NCBI GenBank assembly: GCA_038523655.1
Contig: JBCBJG010000007.1
Location: forward strand, 1-26,843
From: CALHAX01 sp038523655
Lineage (GTDB): Bacteria; Pseudomonadota; Alphaproteobacteria; Rhizobiales; CALHAX01
Reading direction: 5' to 3'
Length of the DNA stretch: 26,843 bases
Positions 16,401-22,905 of the stretch are shown here, in pieces; within the stretch, counting starts at the first letter, position 1; each line of letters opens with the position of its first letter. The notes beneath the pieces were generated by a model that saw nothing but the letters and a program-made list of their open reading frames with translations, was not told where the DNA came from and made no database searches. The translations under genes and the position numbers were made by a program.

Positions 16401-17315
16401 GATCTGCTCAAGATCGTACGGCGGTCAGAGCGTAATCCTGAGCGGCGCGGTTTCCGCTTCTGGCGCAAGGGTCGGGAAGAAAAAGGCGCTCAGGATACGC
16501 GGCGGGCAAGCGACGGTGGAAAGCAGACGGGCACACTGCGCCCGCGTGCACCGGTGCAGGGCACACCGCCCGCGCCCGCTCCTGCCACCACATCCGGCGC
16601 GGGACAGACGCCGGGCGCGGGGATGGCGGCCAGCGGCGCGCGTCCGGCGGCGTCTGCCGCGCAGAACGGACATGGGGGGCAAACCGGTAACGGTGTCTCG
16701 CAGGCTCCTTCGGCTCAGCCGGGAGTGCCGGGCCAGACCGTGACCGGCGCGCAGTCGGGTCTGCCGAACCAACCGTTGCCGTCTGGTCATGCCGGGGCAG
16801 CGGGTGGGAATGGTCAGTCGGGCCAGGCGTCATCCGCTGTTCATGGCGCCGGTGGAGGATATAGCGGGAACGGCGGTGGGCAGACCGGCGCGAGCCAGGT
16901 CAGTCAGACAGGTCACGGCGGGCAGATCAGTCAGGGCGTCCAGGGCGTCCACGGCGTCCAGGGCGGCCAAAACAGCCAGGGCGGCCAGTTCGCCCAGACT
17001 GCGGCACCTGCATCGGCCCAGCCTGCATCGTCTGTGAGCGTTGCGTCCCAGCCGATCGGGCAGCGCTCAGCTCCCGCCTCTCCGTATGTGGCGCACGGCG
17101 GTGCGCATCAGGTCCCGCCCGGGGGTGAGGGGGGCGCCAATGGTAACCTTGGAGCAGCCGCTGGCGAGCCCCAAAGTCAGCGGGACGACGGCGCTGGTCC
17201 GGCAACTGGGACGACCACGGCCCACTTGACCGAGCAACAGCGCCTGGAAAGCGAGCGGCGGATGCGCCAGATGATCGCTGCACGCGACGCGGCGCAGGGC
17301 TCACAAGACCGCTAG
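13473..17315 (+). CDS. 7TM-PAS-GGDEF-EAL protein, predicted c-di-GMP phosphodiesterase
   Basis: This 1280-residue inner-membrane signalling protein begins with a signal peptide (to about residue 50, VAPVNALEP). A periplasmic beta-rich sensor (about 52-205) of the DISM type and seven transmembrane helices (about 210-410) follow. Next come a PAS-like domain (about 427-550, GVWEWNSRRDEISVGQRMEEI), a GGDEF domain (about 555-715), an EAL domain (about 735-980) and a low-complexity tail (990-1280). The GGDEF signature reads GGDQF (633-637), and the usual RxxD inhibitory site reads SEQD, so cyclase activity is doubtful. The EAL site looks complete: EAL 761-763, VSVNISS, LRLEVTES, DDFGTG 885-890, LKIDR and VVAEGVET. 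I therefore predict c-di-GMP hydrolysis. The tail is rich in Gly, Gln, Ala, Pro and Ser and ends in a charged helix (TEQQRLESERRMRQMIAARD). ATG 13473 has GGGGAA close upstream. Confidence 0.93.
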   Translation: MGGRNLRKLSKVLLGGFCRAGVRAVRLCRAGRGLFVGVLASLLLVAPVNALEPIDLKTSTEQRDITFLGELIEGRGDQLQIETAPGQDGFTGRMAVRALTSGTDPSWAVFAFRNPTEKAIERWVVAPRYGIVGSQVLLPNLDSRRIARITPSVGFVPERVANDRADIFRVSVGPGQTITYVAELSGDQYPQIQLWNPLIYQKKQRDEMLFNGIMLGIVGLLAIFLTAIFAANHKAIFPAAAMVAWSVLAYLCIDFGFWHKLFQVTPEDNAFYRSAAEAGVAATLVIFLYSFLRIGAWHGWIRIVFGVWILGQMALIVAAFFDPSFAASFARASFGLIALLGTLPILYLALRGQDRALSFVPTWMLFCVWLFGAAVAVNGQLTGEIVVPGLTAGLVLVILLLGFTVTQFAFRSNEPSYGTSPTTMQLRSLAVDGAGSGVWEWNSRRDEISVGQRMEEIVGLEAGALSGSVDNWVANMHPGDRERFRLILWSVQEKNDGHIHTDFRMRCSDNAYRWFELEASAVVNMENRSPRCVGLIRDVTEARRAQERLIHDAVHDSLTGLPSRELFLDRLAVAMATARSDANVRPTVLFIDIDRFKNVNNAFGLIVGDTMLMTMARRLRRHLSEQDTLARVGGDQFAILLNQRAQGADVAMAAERVRRSLRSPMKIGGKEIILTGSIGIAVFDGYQDGAPEMMREAELAMYRAKRAGTDRIELFKASMRSEKDDRVALESDLRRALERNEIQIFYQPIVRLATAELAGFEALIRWEHPSLGQLDPSEFVPIAEESDLINALGKHVLQQAVQDAAVWQKKLPRTVDPLFVSVNISSRELLRQNLAQEVRAILRQQLIEDGCLRLEVTESLVMENPERAAEILSWLKEAGAGLSLDDFGTGYSSLAYLQRFPFDTLKIDRTLVQDESADERGSVIVRSVIAMAHELDRTVVAEGVETPETAAFLRDQGCDLAQGFFYGEPATQREVLDLLKIVRRSERNPERRGFRFWRKGREEKGAQDTRRASDGGKQTGTLRPRAPVQGTPPAPAPATTSGAGQTPGAGMAASGARPAASAAQNGHGGQTGNGVSQAPSAQPGVPGQTVTGAQSGLPNQPLPSGHAGAAGGNGQSGQASSAVHGAGGGYSGNGGGQTGASQVSQTGHGGQISQGVQGVHGVQGGQNSQGGQFAQTAAPASAQPASSVSVASQPIGQRSAPASPYVAHGGAHQVPPGGEGGANGNLGAAAGEPQSQRDDGAGPATGTTTAHLTEQQRLESERRMRQMIAARDAAQGSQDR
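16932..16994 (+). repeat. Seven 9-bp repeats in the EAL protein tail
   Basis: Seven in-frame 9-base units, starting CAGGGCGTC and drifting along the array, encode tripeptides QGV, QGV, HGV, QGG, QNS, QGG and QFA (residues 1154-1174). Glycine recurs every third residue through most of the array, giving a short collagen-like pattern. The unit is likely to expand and contract by slippage without shifting frame. Confidence 0.8.
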
Positions 17316-17620
17316 CTGGCGAGGCGCTGAGCACCCATCCGGGGCAGCTGAGTTCGCAATTCCCGGCCGAGCCGCCGCATACAGCAATTTACTAAGTTAT
17401 GTGCTGCTGGTCGTGCTGTGTCTTGTCGGAGCGCGGAGAACGCGGTCGATATCAGCTGGCGACCGCACTCGGCTCCTTTTCAAACGCGGACCGCAGGCGA
17501 GTGGGAGCTGACCGACTTTCGCTTCGATTGCCTTGATCCGCTGCTGAACGCATGCGCTGACGGCAATCGGATCAGCGGAGCGGCATCAACCCGAACAGGG
17601 CCGGAGGGAAGTGGGACTAG
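17316..17620. other. Convergent gap between EAL protein and yqgE
   Basis: No gene is supported in these 305 bases; the open frames lack ribosome binding sites and family features. A 7-bp hairpin, GCGGTCG (17442-17448) with CGACCGC (17460-17466), has an 11-base loop and no T-tract. It may mark transcription ends for the two convergent genes, but this is weak. Confidence 0.35.
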
Positions 17621-18196
17621 TCAGGCGTGGCCGGCGTCGGCGACGAGGAACGCGCTTTTCACGCCCATGCTGGAGAGTGCGCTGTCGTATTTCTCCGCAT
17701 TGTTCGGCGCGAACACGATCTCCGACTTCGCGGGACAGGAAAGCCATCCGTTCGACTGGATCTCGTTTTCGAGTTGCCCGGCCGACCATCCCGCATACCC
17801 GAGCGCGAGGATGGCGCGCGACGGACCGGCTCCGCGGGCAATCGCGCGCAATATATCCACCGTTGCGGTCAGGCTCACGTCGTCGTCGATTTCCATCGTG
17901 CTGTTGTCGGAGTGATAGTCGGTCGAGTGCAGCACGAACCCGCGACCGGTTTCGACCGGACCACCGGCGTGCACCGTGAGGCGATCAAGGTCGACCTTGG
18001 TTTCGCCGACCTGTTCCAGCAGATCGAGCTGGTCCAGCAGGTCACTAAACCCGATGTGATCTGCCTGCTTGTTGACGATAATGCCCATGGCGCCATCTTC
18101 ACTGTGCGCGCAAAGGTAGATGACCGAGCGCTCGAAGCGTTCGTCCATCATCGAGGGCATGGCGATGAGTAGTTGTCCGTCGAGGTAACTCGTCAT
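17621..18196 (-). CDS. YqgE/AlgH family protein (UPF0301)
   Basis: This is a 191-residue cytoplasmic protein of the YqgE/AlgH family. Its biochemical function is not established; the name AlgH comes from an effect on alginate regulation in Pseudomonas. Family blocks are LDGQLLIAMPSMMDERFERSVIYLCAHSEDGAMGIIVN at the N-terminus, VHAGGPVETGRGFVLHS in the middle and ALGYAGWSAGQLENEIQSNGWL near the end. Length and order are typical. The ATG at 18196 has CAGGA 4-5 bases upstream. The gene is divergent from the DsbD-N-like gene at 18418, so the two may share a regulatory region. Confidence 0.95.
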   Translation of the reverse strand: MTSYLDGQLLIAMPSMMDERFERSVIYLCAHSEDGAMGIIVNKQADHIGFSDLLDQLDLLEQVGETKVDLDRLTVHAGGPVETGRGFVLHSTDYHSDNSTMEIDDDVSLTATVDILRAIARGAGPSRAILALGYAGWSAGQLENEIQSNGWLSCPAKSEIVFAPNNAEKYDSALSSMGVKSAFLVADAGHA

Positions 18197-18337
18197 GACA
18201 TCCTGCTTTCAGCCGGTGGGCCACTTCGGAACTTGGTGCGGGCAAATGAGCGACGCGGTCATCGCGTCAGGCGCCTGTGATCTGTCATCGACCGGTTTTC
18301 GGTTCGGATCACGCGCGTTGTGTCGCACGGTAACGGT

Positions 18338-18393
18338 TTGGAACGCGTTAGGGAATTGTCAGGTTGCATAATTTTGCAAATGTTTATTACAGG
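18338..18393 (+). promoter_or_regulatory. AT-rich island with dyad upstream of the DsbD-N-like gene
   Basis: In a GC-rich region, 18361-18393 is strikingly AT-rich. It contains CATAAT (18367-18372), close to a -10 box, and a 16-base dyad TTGCA-TAATTT-TGCAA (18364-18379) overlapping it. No -35 with proper spacing is convincing. It looks like the promoter or operator of the yqgE/DsbD-N-like divergent region. Confidence 0.4.
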
Positions 18394-18417
18394 GTTCACG
18401 AGAAGGCCCGCCGTTTA

Positions 18418-19485
18418 GTGGTGCCCGGGCCGGCGAGCTGCGGCGCGCCAACCTCGACCCGCGCCTTTCCCCGCGATCACGGGGCGCATCGTCGCCCGTC
18501 GCGCTCCCATAGATCGCGCGTTTGGACCGATGTTCTCGGGACGGTGGTGCTTCTTGGCGTGTTGATCACCGCAGAGCGTGTGTCCGCGGAGCCCGCGATA
18601 CCAACCGCCACACAACAGGCGGAATACAACGGAAATTCGCGTTTTGGGACAACGGGTTCGTCGGTATTCGCCGCATCGCCGGCGCGATCAATTTTGGCGC
18701 CGGCGACATCTGAGCCGCTCGCGTCAGAATGGCAGAGGGGGTTTCATTCCCGCGTCCGGCTGACAGCGGCCACCCTGCTCGATGCGCGCGGGGCACCCGC
18801 ATTGTTCGCAGGCATTGATATTCGCATGGACGAGGGCTGGAAAACCTACTGGCAGTCGCCCGGTGACGGCGGCGGTATTCCGCCAGAGTTCGATTGGTCG
18901 CGATCGCAGAACGTGCGCGCGCTCACCGTGCGATATCCTGCACCGCAGCGCTTGAAGGACGCTTACGGCACCTCTATCGGGTACATCACGCAGGTGCTGT
19001 TTCCGGTCGAGGTCATACCGCTGGACCCCGCGCGGCCGGTCCGGTTGCGGCTAGCGATGCATTTCGGGGTTTGTGACGACATTTGCATTCCGGCCGAAGC
19101 GACGCTCGCGCTCGACGTCGCACCGGGTGCGCGTGCGTCCGTGCCGGTACAACGCGCTTTGTCAGAGGCCCTTGCGGCGGTGCCTGAGGCTGTGGCGCTC
19201 GAGGCGCTCGCGGTATCGTTGCAGAACGATGCCGGCGGACGGCACCTCATGGTCACGCTTGGCGCTGAAGCGCCGGCGGTGATCGGCGATCTGTTCGCGC
19301 GTGCGCCCGGCGGGATTTCTCTCCCGGTTCCCAAGCGGATCGAGACGCCGGTCGGTGATCGGCGATGGCGGATCGATCTTGGCCACGCCGGCGCGGCGGC
19401 AAAGATCGTCGGCGCTCCGGTCGATTTCACGCTTGTTGGCGGGCAAAGGGGCTGGCTCACGCGCCGGACAATCAGCGGCGATTGA
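18418..19485 (+). CDS. Exported DsbD N-terminal-domain-like protein
   Basis: This is about 355 residues, with a basic N-terminal region and a hydrophobic core (VLGTVVLLGVLITAERVSA) that reads as a signal peptide. After a Ser/Thr/Ala-rich linker, residues about 110-355 match the periplasmic DsbC/DsbD-alpha type domain: GWKTYWQSPGDGGGIPPEFDWSRS, YPAPQRL, TSIGYITQVLFPVEV and a CxxxC pair at Cys219 and Cys223 (GVCDDICIPAEA). In full-length DsbD this domain passes electrons from the membrane domain to periplasmic substrates. Here the transmembrane and thioredoxin parts are missing, so the partner is unknown. The start is uncertain: GTG 18418 has GAGAAGG 11 bases upstream, while the TTG at 18364 would place codons inside the AT-rich promoter-like island. 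Confidence 0.85.
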   Translation: MVPGPASCGAPTSTRAFPRDHGAHRRPSRSHRSRVWTDVLGTVVLLGVLITAERVSAEPAIPTATQQAEYNGNSRFGTTGSSVFAASPARSILAPATSEPLASEWQRGFHSRVRLTAATLLDARGAPALFAGIDIRMDEGWKTYWQSPGDGGGIPPEFDWSRSQNVRALTVRYPAPQRLKDAYGTSIGYITQVLFPVEVIPLDPARPVRLRLAMHFGVCDDICIPAEATLALDVAPGARASVPVQRALSEALAAVPEAVALEALAVSLQNDAGGRHLMVTLGAEAPAVIGDLFARAPGGISLPVPKRIETPVGDRRWRIDLGHAGAAAKIVGAPVDFTLVGGQRGWLTRRTISGD

Positions 19486-19682
19486 TCGTGCTTTCTGCCG
19501 CGGTGCTTGTTCGACAGGGGGCGGCGACCGGGCGGCATCGCAGATAGCCTCTCGGCTAAGTCACCGCTCGGCAAAGTCACTGCTCGGCCACGTCTCCGTC
19601 GGCTTGCTCGAGGCTGGCCATGGCGTGCGTCGCGCCCTATGCAGACCCGAGATCTGGATCATGAGACGCAAGGACGACCGCG
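19486..19682 (+). promoter_or_regulatory. Upstream region of the peroxiredoxin gene
   Basis: This 197-base intergenic stretch separates the DsbD-N-like gene from the peroxiredoxin gene. It holds the tandem repeat at 19551-19598 and an AAGGA ribosome binding site 7 bases before the ATG at 19683. No clear promoter boxes were found. Confidence 0.4.
19551..19598 (+). repeat. Three 16-bp imperfect tandem repeats
   Basis: The units are CTCGGCTAAGTCACCG (19551-19566), CTCGGCAAAGTCACTG (19567-19582) and CTCGGCCACGTCTCCG (19583-19598), followed by a partial unit, TCGGC. CTCGGC is invariant, and the first two units differ at two positions. The array lies 85 bases before the peroxiredoxin start. It may be a set of direct-repeat operator sites or a small slippage repeat. 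Confidence 0.75.
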
Positions 19683-20171
19683 ATGAGTATCTCTGTCGGC
19701 GACACGCTGCCCGAAGCCACATTCCTTACACCCGGTGCTGACGGGCCGTCGAAGCTCGACAGCAAGGAGCTTTTTTCCGGCAAAACCGTCGCGCTGTTCG
19801 CGGTTCCGGGTGCCTTCACGCCGACCTGTCACGCGCAGCACGTGCCGGGATTTCTCTCCCATGCAGACGAACTCGCAGCCAAGGGCGTGGACACGATCGC
19901 CTGTCTGGCCGTGAACGATCCATTCGTCGTGGAGCAATGGAAACAGGCGAGCGACCCGAGCGGCAAGATTACCTTCCTCGCCGATGGCAGTGCGGAGTTC
20001 ACCAAGGCGATCGGCATGGATATCGACCTCGGGCCGCACGGTCTCGGCACCCGGTCGAAGCGTTATGCGATGCTGGTGAAAGACGGGAAGGTCGAGGTGT
20101 TGAATGTCGAAGACGTGCCGAGCACGGCTGACCAAAGCAGCGCGGCAGAGCTTCTCAAGTCGATGGGCTGA
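19683..20171 (+). CDS. Peroxiredoxin, Prx5 type
   Basis: This is a 162-residue cytoplasmic thiol peroxidase of the Prx5 (AhpC/TSA, 'redoxin') group, which reduces peroxides with electrons from glutathione/glutaredoxin or thioredoxin. The peroxidatic Cys49 sits in the canonical PGAFTPTC motif (Pro42, Thr46, Cys49). A second cysteine, Cys74 in DTIACLAVND, may be structural rather than resolving. Other family blocks are VPGFLSHADEL, VNDPFVVEQW and GTRSKRYAMLVKDGKVEVLNVE. There is no fused glutaredoxin domain. ATG 19683 has AAGGA upstream. It is convergent with rnhA, and the tandem 16-bp repeats upstream might serve its regulation. Confidence 0.95.
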   Translation: MSISVGDTLPEATFLTPGADGPSKLDSKELFSGKTVALFAVPGAFTPTCHAQHVPGFLSHADELAAKGVDTIACLAVNDPFVVEQWKQASDPSGKITFLADGSAEFTKAIGMDIDLGPHGLGTRSKRYAMLVKDGKVEVLNVEDVPSTADQSSAAELLKSMG

Positions 20172-20195
20172 CGCGCTTCGCCGCACTGGCATGGC

Positions 20196-20233
20196 GAAAA
20201 AAGGGATTGGGCGGTCACACGTAACGACCGCCC
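20196..20233 (-). terminator. Hairpin terminator between peroxiredoxin and rnhA
   Basis: GGGCGGTC (20209-20216) and GACCGCCC (20226-20233) form a perfect 8-bp stem with a 9-base loop. Read on the minus strand it is followed by AATCCC and then six T (the A-run around 20197-20202). It lies 40 bases past the rnhA stop. The T-run is displaced by about 6 bases, so efficiency is uncertain. It may also stop transcripts from the peroxiredoxin side. Confidence 0.6.
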
Positions 20234-20272
20234 GAAGTCACTTGGTTCAGGCCCGGGGCTCAGGGGAGGGGC

Positions 20273-20710
20273 TCAGGCGCGGGCTTCCTGAGCGCCTAGC
20301 CGCGCTAACGCGTCTGCGCGTTCGTTCTCTGGATCGCCGGCGTGCCCTTTCACCCAGTGCCAATTGACCGCGTGTCGGGCAGCAGCGGTGTCGAGAGCGC
20401 GCCATAGCTCCTCATTTTTCACCGGTTTCTTGGCGGCCGTTTTCCAGCCGTTGCGTTTCCAGCCGTGGATCCATTTGGTGATCCCGTCGCGAACGTAGTT
20501 TGAGTCCGTGTACAGCGCGACGGTGCTCGGCGCTTTGAGCGCCTCGAGCGCGCGCACCGCGGCCTCGAGTTCCATGCGGTTGTTTGTTGTCTGTGCTGCA
20601 CCGCCGTGCAGTTCCTTGCGATGATCGCCGCTGATCAGGATCGCTCCCCAGCCGCCCGGGCCCGGATTTCCCGAGCAGGCGCCGTCGGTGTAAATCGTCA
20701 CGTCCGGCAT
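20273..20710 (-). CDS. rnhA: Ribonuclease HI
   Basis: This 145-residue enzyme cleaves the RNA strand of RNA-DNA hybrids, such as R-loops and Okazaki primers. The four catalytic carboxylates are present: Asp9 (IYTDGACSGNPGPGGWG), Glu47 (NNRMELEAA), Asp69 (LYTDSNYV) and Asp133 (ERADALA). His123 (VKGHAGD) and the basic substrate-binding handle (KWIHGWKRNGWKTAAKKPVKN) are also there, making it a complete E. coli-type RNase HI. The start is ATG 20710 with GAGG 11 bases upstream. It lies 161 bases downstream of ispH on the same strand. Confidence 0.97.
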   Translation of the reverse strand: MPDVTIYTDGACSGNPGPGGWGAILISGDHRKELHGGAAQTTNNRMELEAAVRALEALKAPSTVALYTDSNYVRDGITKWIHGWKRNGWKTAAKKPVKNEELWRALDTAAARHAVNWHWVKGHAGDPENERADALARLGAQEARA

Positions 20711-20871
20711 TCGCAGGGTGCCTCTGGTTGATCTGTTGCCAAGGTTTTAGCGGCGCGCGGGTCTGCAAGCGGCGGCGCGAAAAGCCATCTGTCGGTACGC
20801 CGCCAGAGAGCGACGCAGAGATTATCTCCGACGGTGCGGCAGACGCCGAGAAGCTGCGGCGTGCGTCTTGC

Positions 20872-21852
20872 TCAGGCCGCCACGTCGCGGAGTTCGCGCG
20901 GCAGCTTGAAGGTAATATTTTCCTCCGCGGCCGTGATCGTCTCCGTATCGACGCCGAACTGTGTGTCGATCGCGTCGATAATCTCCTGCACCAGCATCTC
21001 CGGTGCGGAAGCCCCTGCGCTTAGCCCGATCGTGCTTGCTTCCTCGATCAGGTTCCACGGGATTTGCCGCACGCTCTCGGCCAGGATCGCCTTGTCGGCG
21101 CCGGCCCGTTGCGCCACCTCGACCAGCCGGTTCGAGTTCGAACTCGATGGCGCGCCGACGATCACTACGAGGTCGCAATCGGCAGCAAGCTGCTTGACCG
21201 CCGCCTGGCGGTTGGTCGTCGCGTAGCAGATGTCTTCTTTTACCGGCGCCCGGATGTCCGGGAATCGTCGCTTCAGCGCGGCGACAATCTCGGCGGTGTC
21301 ATCGACCGACAGGGTGGTCTGCGTGATGAAGGCGATGTTGTCGGGCGTGGTGCGGAGCGTATAGCTCTCGGCGTCCTCGACCGTCTGGATCAGCGTCGCA
21401 GCGCTCGGCGGGAGTTGGCCAAGTGTGCCGATCACTTCCGGGTGGCCGGCATGACCGATCAGTACGATCTCGCGGCCGGCTTCATGCAGACGTGCCGCCT
21501 CGATATGCACCTTCGAGACGAGCGGACAGGTGGCGTCGAGGTAGAACATTTTCCGCGCATCCGCGTCGGCGGGCACAGATTTCGGCACGCCATGCGCGGA
21601 GAAAATTACCGGCGCATCGGAGCCGGCCGGTATTTCTTCCAACTCGTCGATGAAGATCGCGCCCTTGCGGCGGAGATCCTCGACGACGTGCCGGTTGTGC
21701 ACGATCTCGTGACGGACATAGACCGGCGCGCCGTACTTCGCGAGCGCGAGTTCCACGATCTGGATCGCCCGGTCGACGCCGGCGCAAAACCCGCGGGGGG
21801 CCGCCAACAGCAGCCGCTTCCGCCCAGCGTTTTGCGGCGATTGCTCGGTCAT
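20872..21852 (-). CDS. ispH: 4-hydroxy-3-methylbut-2-enyl diphosphate reductase
   Basis: This 326-residue [4Fe-4S] enzyme converts HMBPP to isopentenyl and dimethylallyl diphosphate, the last step of the MEP isoprenoid pathway. The three cluster cysteines are Cys23 (PRGFCAGVDRAI), Cys109 (YLDATCPLV) and Cys209 (EDICYATTNRQ). The substrate residues are His52 (HEIVHNRHVV), His87 (SAHGVPKSV), His137 and Glu139 (GHAGHPEV), Thr180 (TQTTLSV) and the SSSNSNRL loop. Length is typical. ATG 21852 has AGGA 8 bases upstream. In many Alphaproteobacteria thrB follows ispH and precedes rnhA; here rnhA comes directly. Confidence 0.98.
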   Translation of the reverse strand: MTEQSPQNAGRKRLLLAAPRGFCAGVDRAIQIVELALAKYGAPVYVRHEIVHNRHVVEDLRRKGAIFIDELEEIPAGSDAPVIFSAHGVPKSVPADADARKMFYLDATCPLVSKVHIEAARLHEAGREIVLIGHAGHPEVIGTLGQLPPSAATLIQTVEDAESYTLRTTPDNIAFITQTTLSVDDTAEIVAALKRRFPDIRAPVKEDICYATTNRQAAVKQLAADCDLVVIVGAPSSSNSNRLVEVAQRAGADKAILAESVRQIPWNLIEEASTIGLSAGASAPEMLVQEIIDAIDTQFGVDTETITAAEENITFKLPRELRDVAA

Positions 21853-22124
21853 CTGAAAGTCCTGTGATGAGGGCGCGAGGTCATAATCCCGACCGGATTA
21901 CCATAATCTAGTGCGCTCGACACACTTTGATAGGGCCTTGGGACTGGGCGATCGCCACGTCCGCGGGGCTTTCGCCGCGCGAGTCGCAATGCTAGCGACA
22001 TAGCGGGGCTGGAAGGTGCGTGCGTCATGAGTCCATCGGCTGCGCGCATGATCCGGAATGCCGGCGTTCGCGTCGGCCGTGCGGCGCGTGCGCAGGCGCT
22101 CACCGCACACGTTGGGGGATTGTT

Positions 22125-22811
22125 ATGAGCGTCATTCGCACGTCCAGCAGGCGGAGGCGAGGGAGCAACCGCGCGGCGCATCTGCACGTTGGTGCTCGCA
22201 TCTGCGGTTGCGTCATGCTGGCCGGCCTCGTTGCGGGCTGCGGCGTACCGAATTTTACGTCCGGGCTTGGTGGGGGACTGTTTGGCGGCTCCGAAAAACC
22301 AGCAACGGTGGCCCAACCGGTCAGTGAGGCGCAGCTGCTCGCCGACGCGCGGGGTGGCGGGCCGACCACGGCAAGCGTGTCAACCGGGGCGAAGGGATGC
22401 CCGGCGTTTGTTGTCTGGCCGCGCGACCGCGATCTGACGATCTATGAGAACGGTGCGAGCGGCGACGCCATGTCCGTCGTCCAGCGCGGAGAAATCACGA
22501 AAACCGCTCGAGAGTGTATCGTGTCGCCGGGGCAGGTCACGATCCGGTACGGATTTTCCGGCCGCCTGCTGCTTGGACCACGCGGGAAACCCGGGACGTT
22601 CAATTTGCCGATCAGCGTTTTCGTCACGGACTTCAAGCGGGAGAAAATCCAGACGCAGAAGCATGCCGTGGCCGTGACGGTGCCTGACAACCGTCCGATC
22701 GGTTACTTCTCGAAAGTAGAGACCGTGACCATCACGGTGCCGCAGGGTGTCCGGCCGGACGATTTCCAGCTCTTCGTCGCCTTTGATCGCAAGCCGTCGG
22801 CCGCTTCCTGA
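22125..22811 (+). CDS. Predicted lipoprotein of unknown function
   Basis: This is a 228-residue protein. The start ATG 22125 has GGGGGA 6 bases upstream and precedes a long basic region (four consecutive Arg) and a hydrophobic core ending in a lipobox, LVAGC, with Cys39 as the lipidated residue. After a Gly-rich linker (TSGLGGGLFGGSEKP), residues about 85-220 form a beta-rich domain with two cysteines (GCPAFVVWPRD and ARECIVSPGQVTIRYGFSGR) that could form a disulfide. Similar lipoproteins of unknown function occur in Alphaproteobacteria; I cannot give a role. It is divergent from ispH and convergent with the SDR gene. An alternative start upstream (22020) lacks a ribosome binding site. Confidence 0.82.
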   Translation: MSVIRTSSRRRRGSNRAAHLHVGARICGCVMLAGLVAGCGVPNFTSGLGGGLFGGSEKPATVAQPVSEAQLLADARGGGPTTASVSTGAKGCPAFVVWPRDRDLTIYENGASGDAMSVVQRGEITKTARECIVSPGQVTIRYGFSGRLLLGPRGKPGTFNLPISVFVTDFKREKIQTQKHAVAVTVPDNRPIGYFSKVETVTITVPQGVRPDDFQLFVAFDRKPSAAS

Positions 22812-22848
22812 CCGGCGGTGCGACGTCGGTCTTGCCGATCGTTTCGTC

Positions 22849-22902
22849 TTTCGGCCCTGCTGCTTATCCTAGCCGCAGCTTTCAGCTCGGCTTTGGCCGA
22901 AA
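22849..22902. terminator. Possible stem-loop between lipoprotein and SDR genes
   Basis: TTTCGGCC (22849-22856) and GGCCGAAA (22895-22902) form an 8-bp stem. The 38-base interior can itself pair AGCCG (22871-22875) with CGGCT around a smaller loop. It lies in the convergent gap and has no T-tract. It is a weak terminator candidate for both genes. Confidence 0.3.
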
Positions 22903-22905
22903 CCT

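Noticed and set aside
17418..17915. 165-codon plus-strand frame into yqgE
   Set aside because: It has no ribosome binding site or domain and overlaps the certain yqgE gene on the other strand for half its length.
21064..21867. 267-codon plus-strand frame over ispH
   Set aside because: It is antisense to IspH, whose cluster cysteines and substrate motifs are complete.
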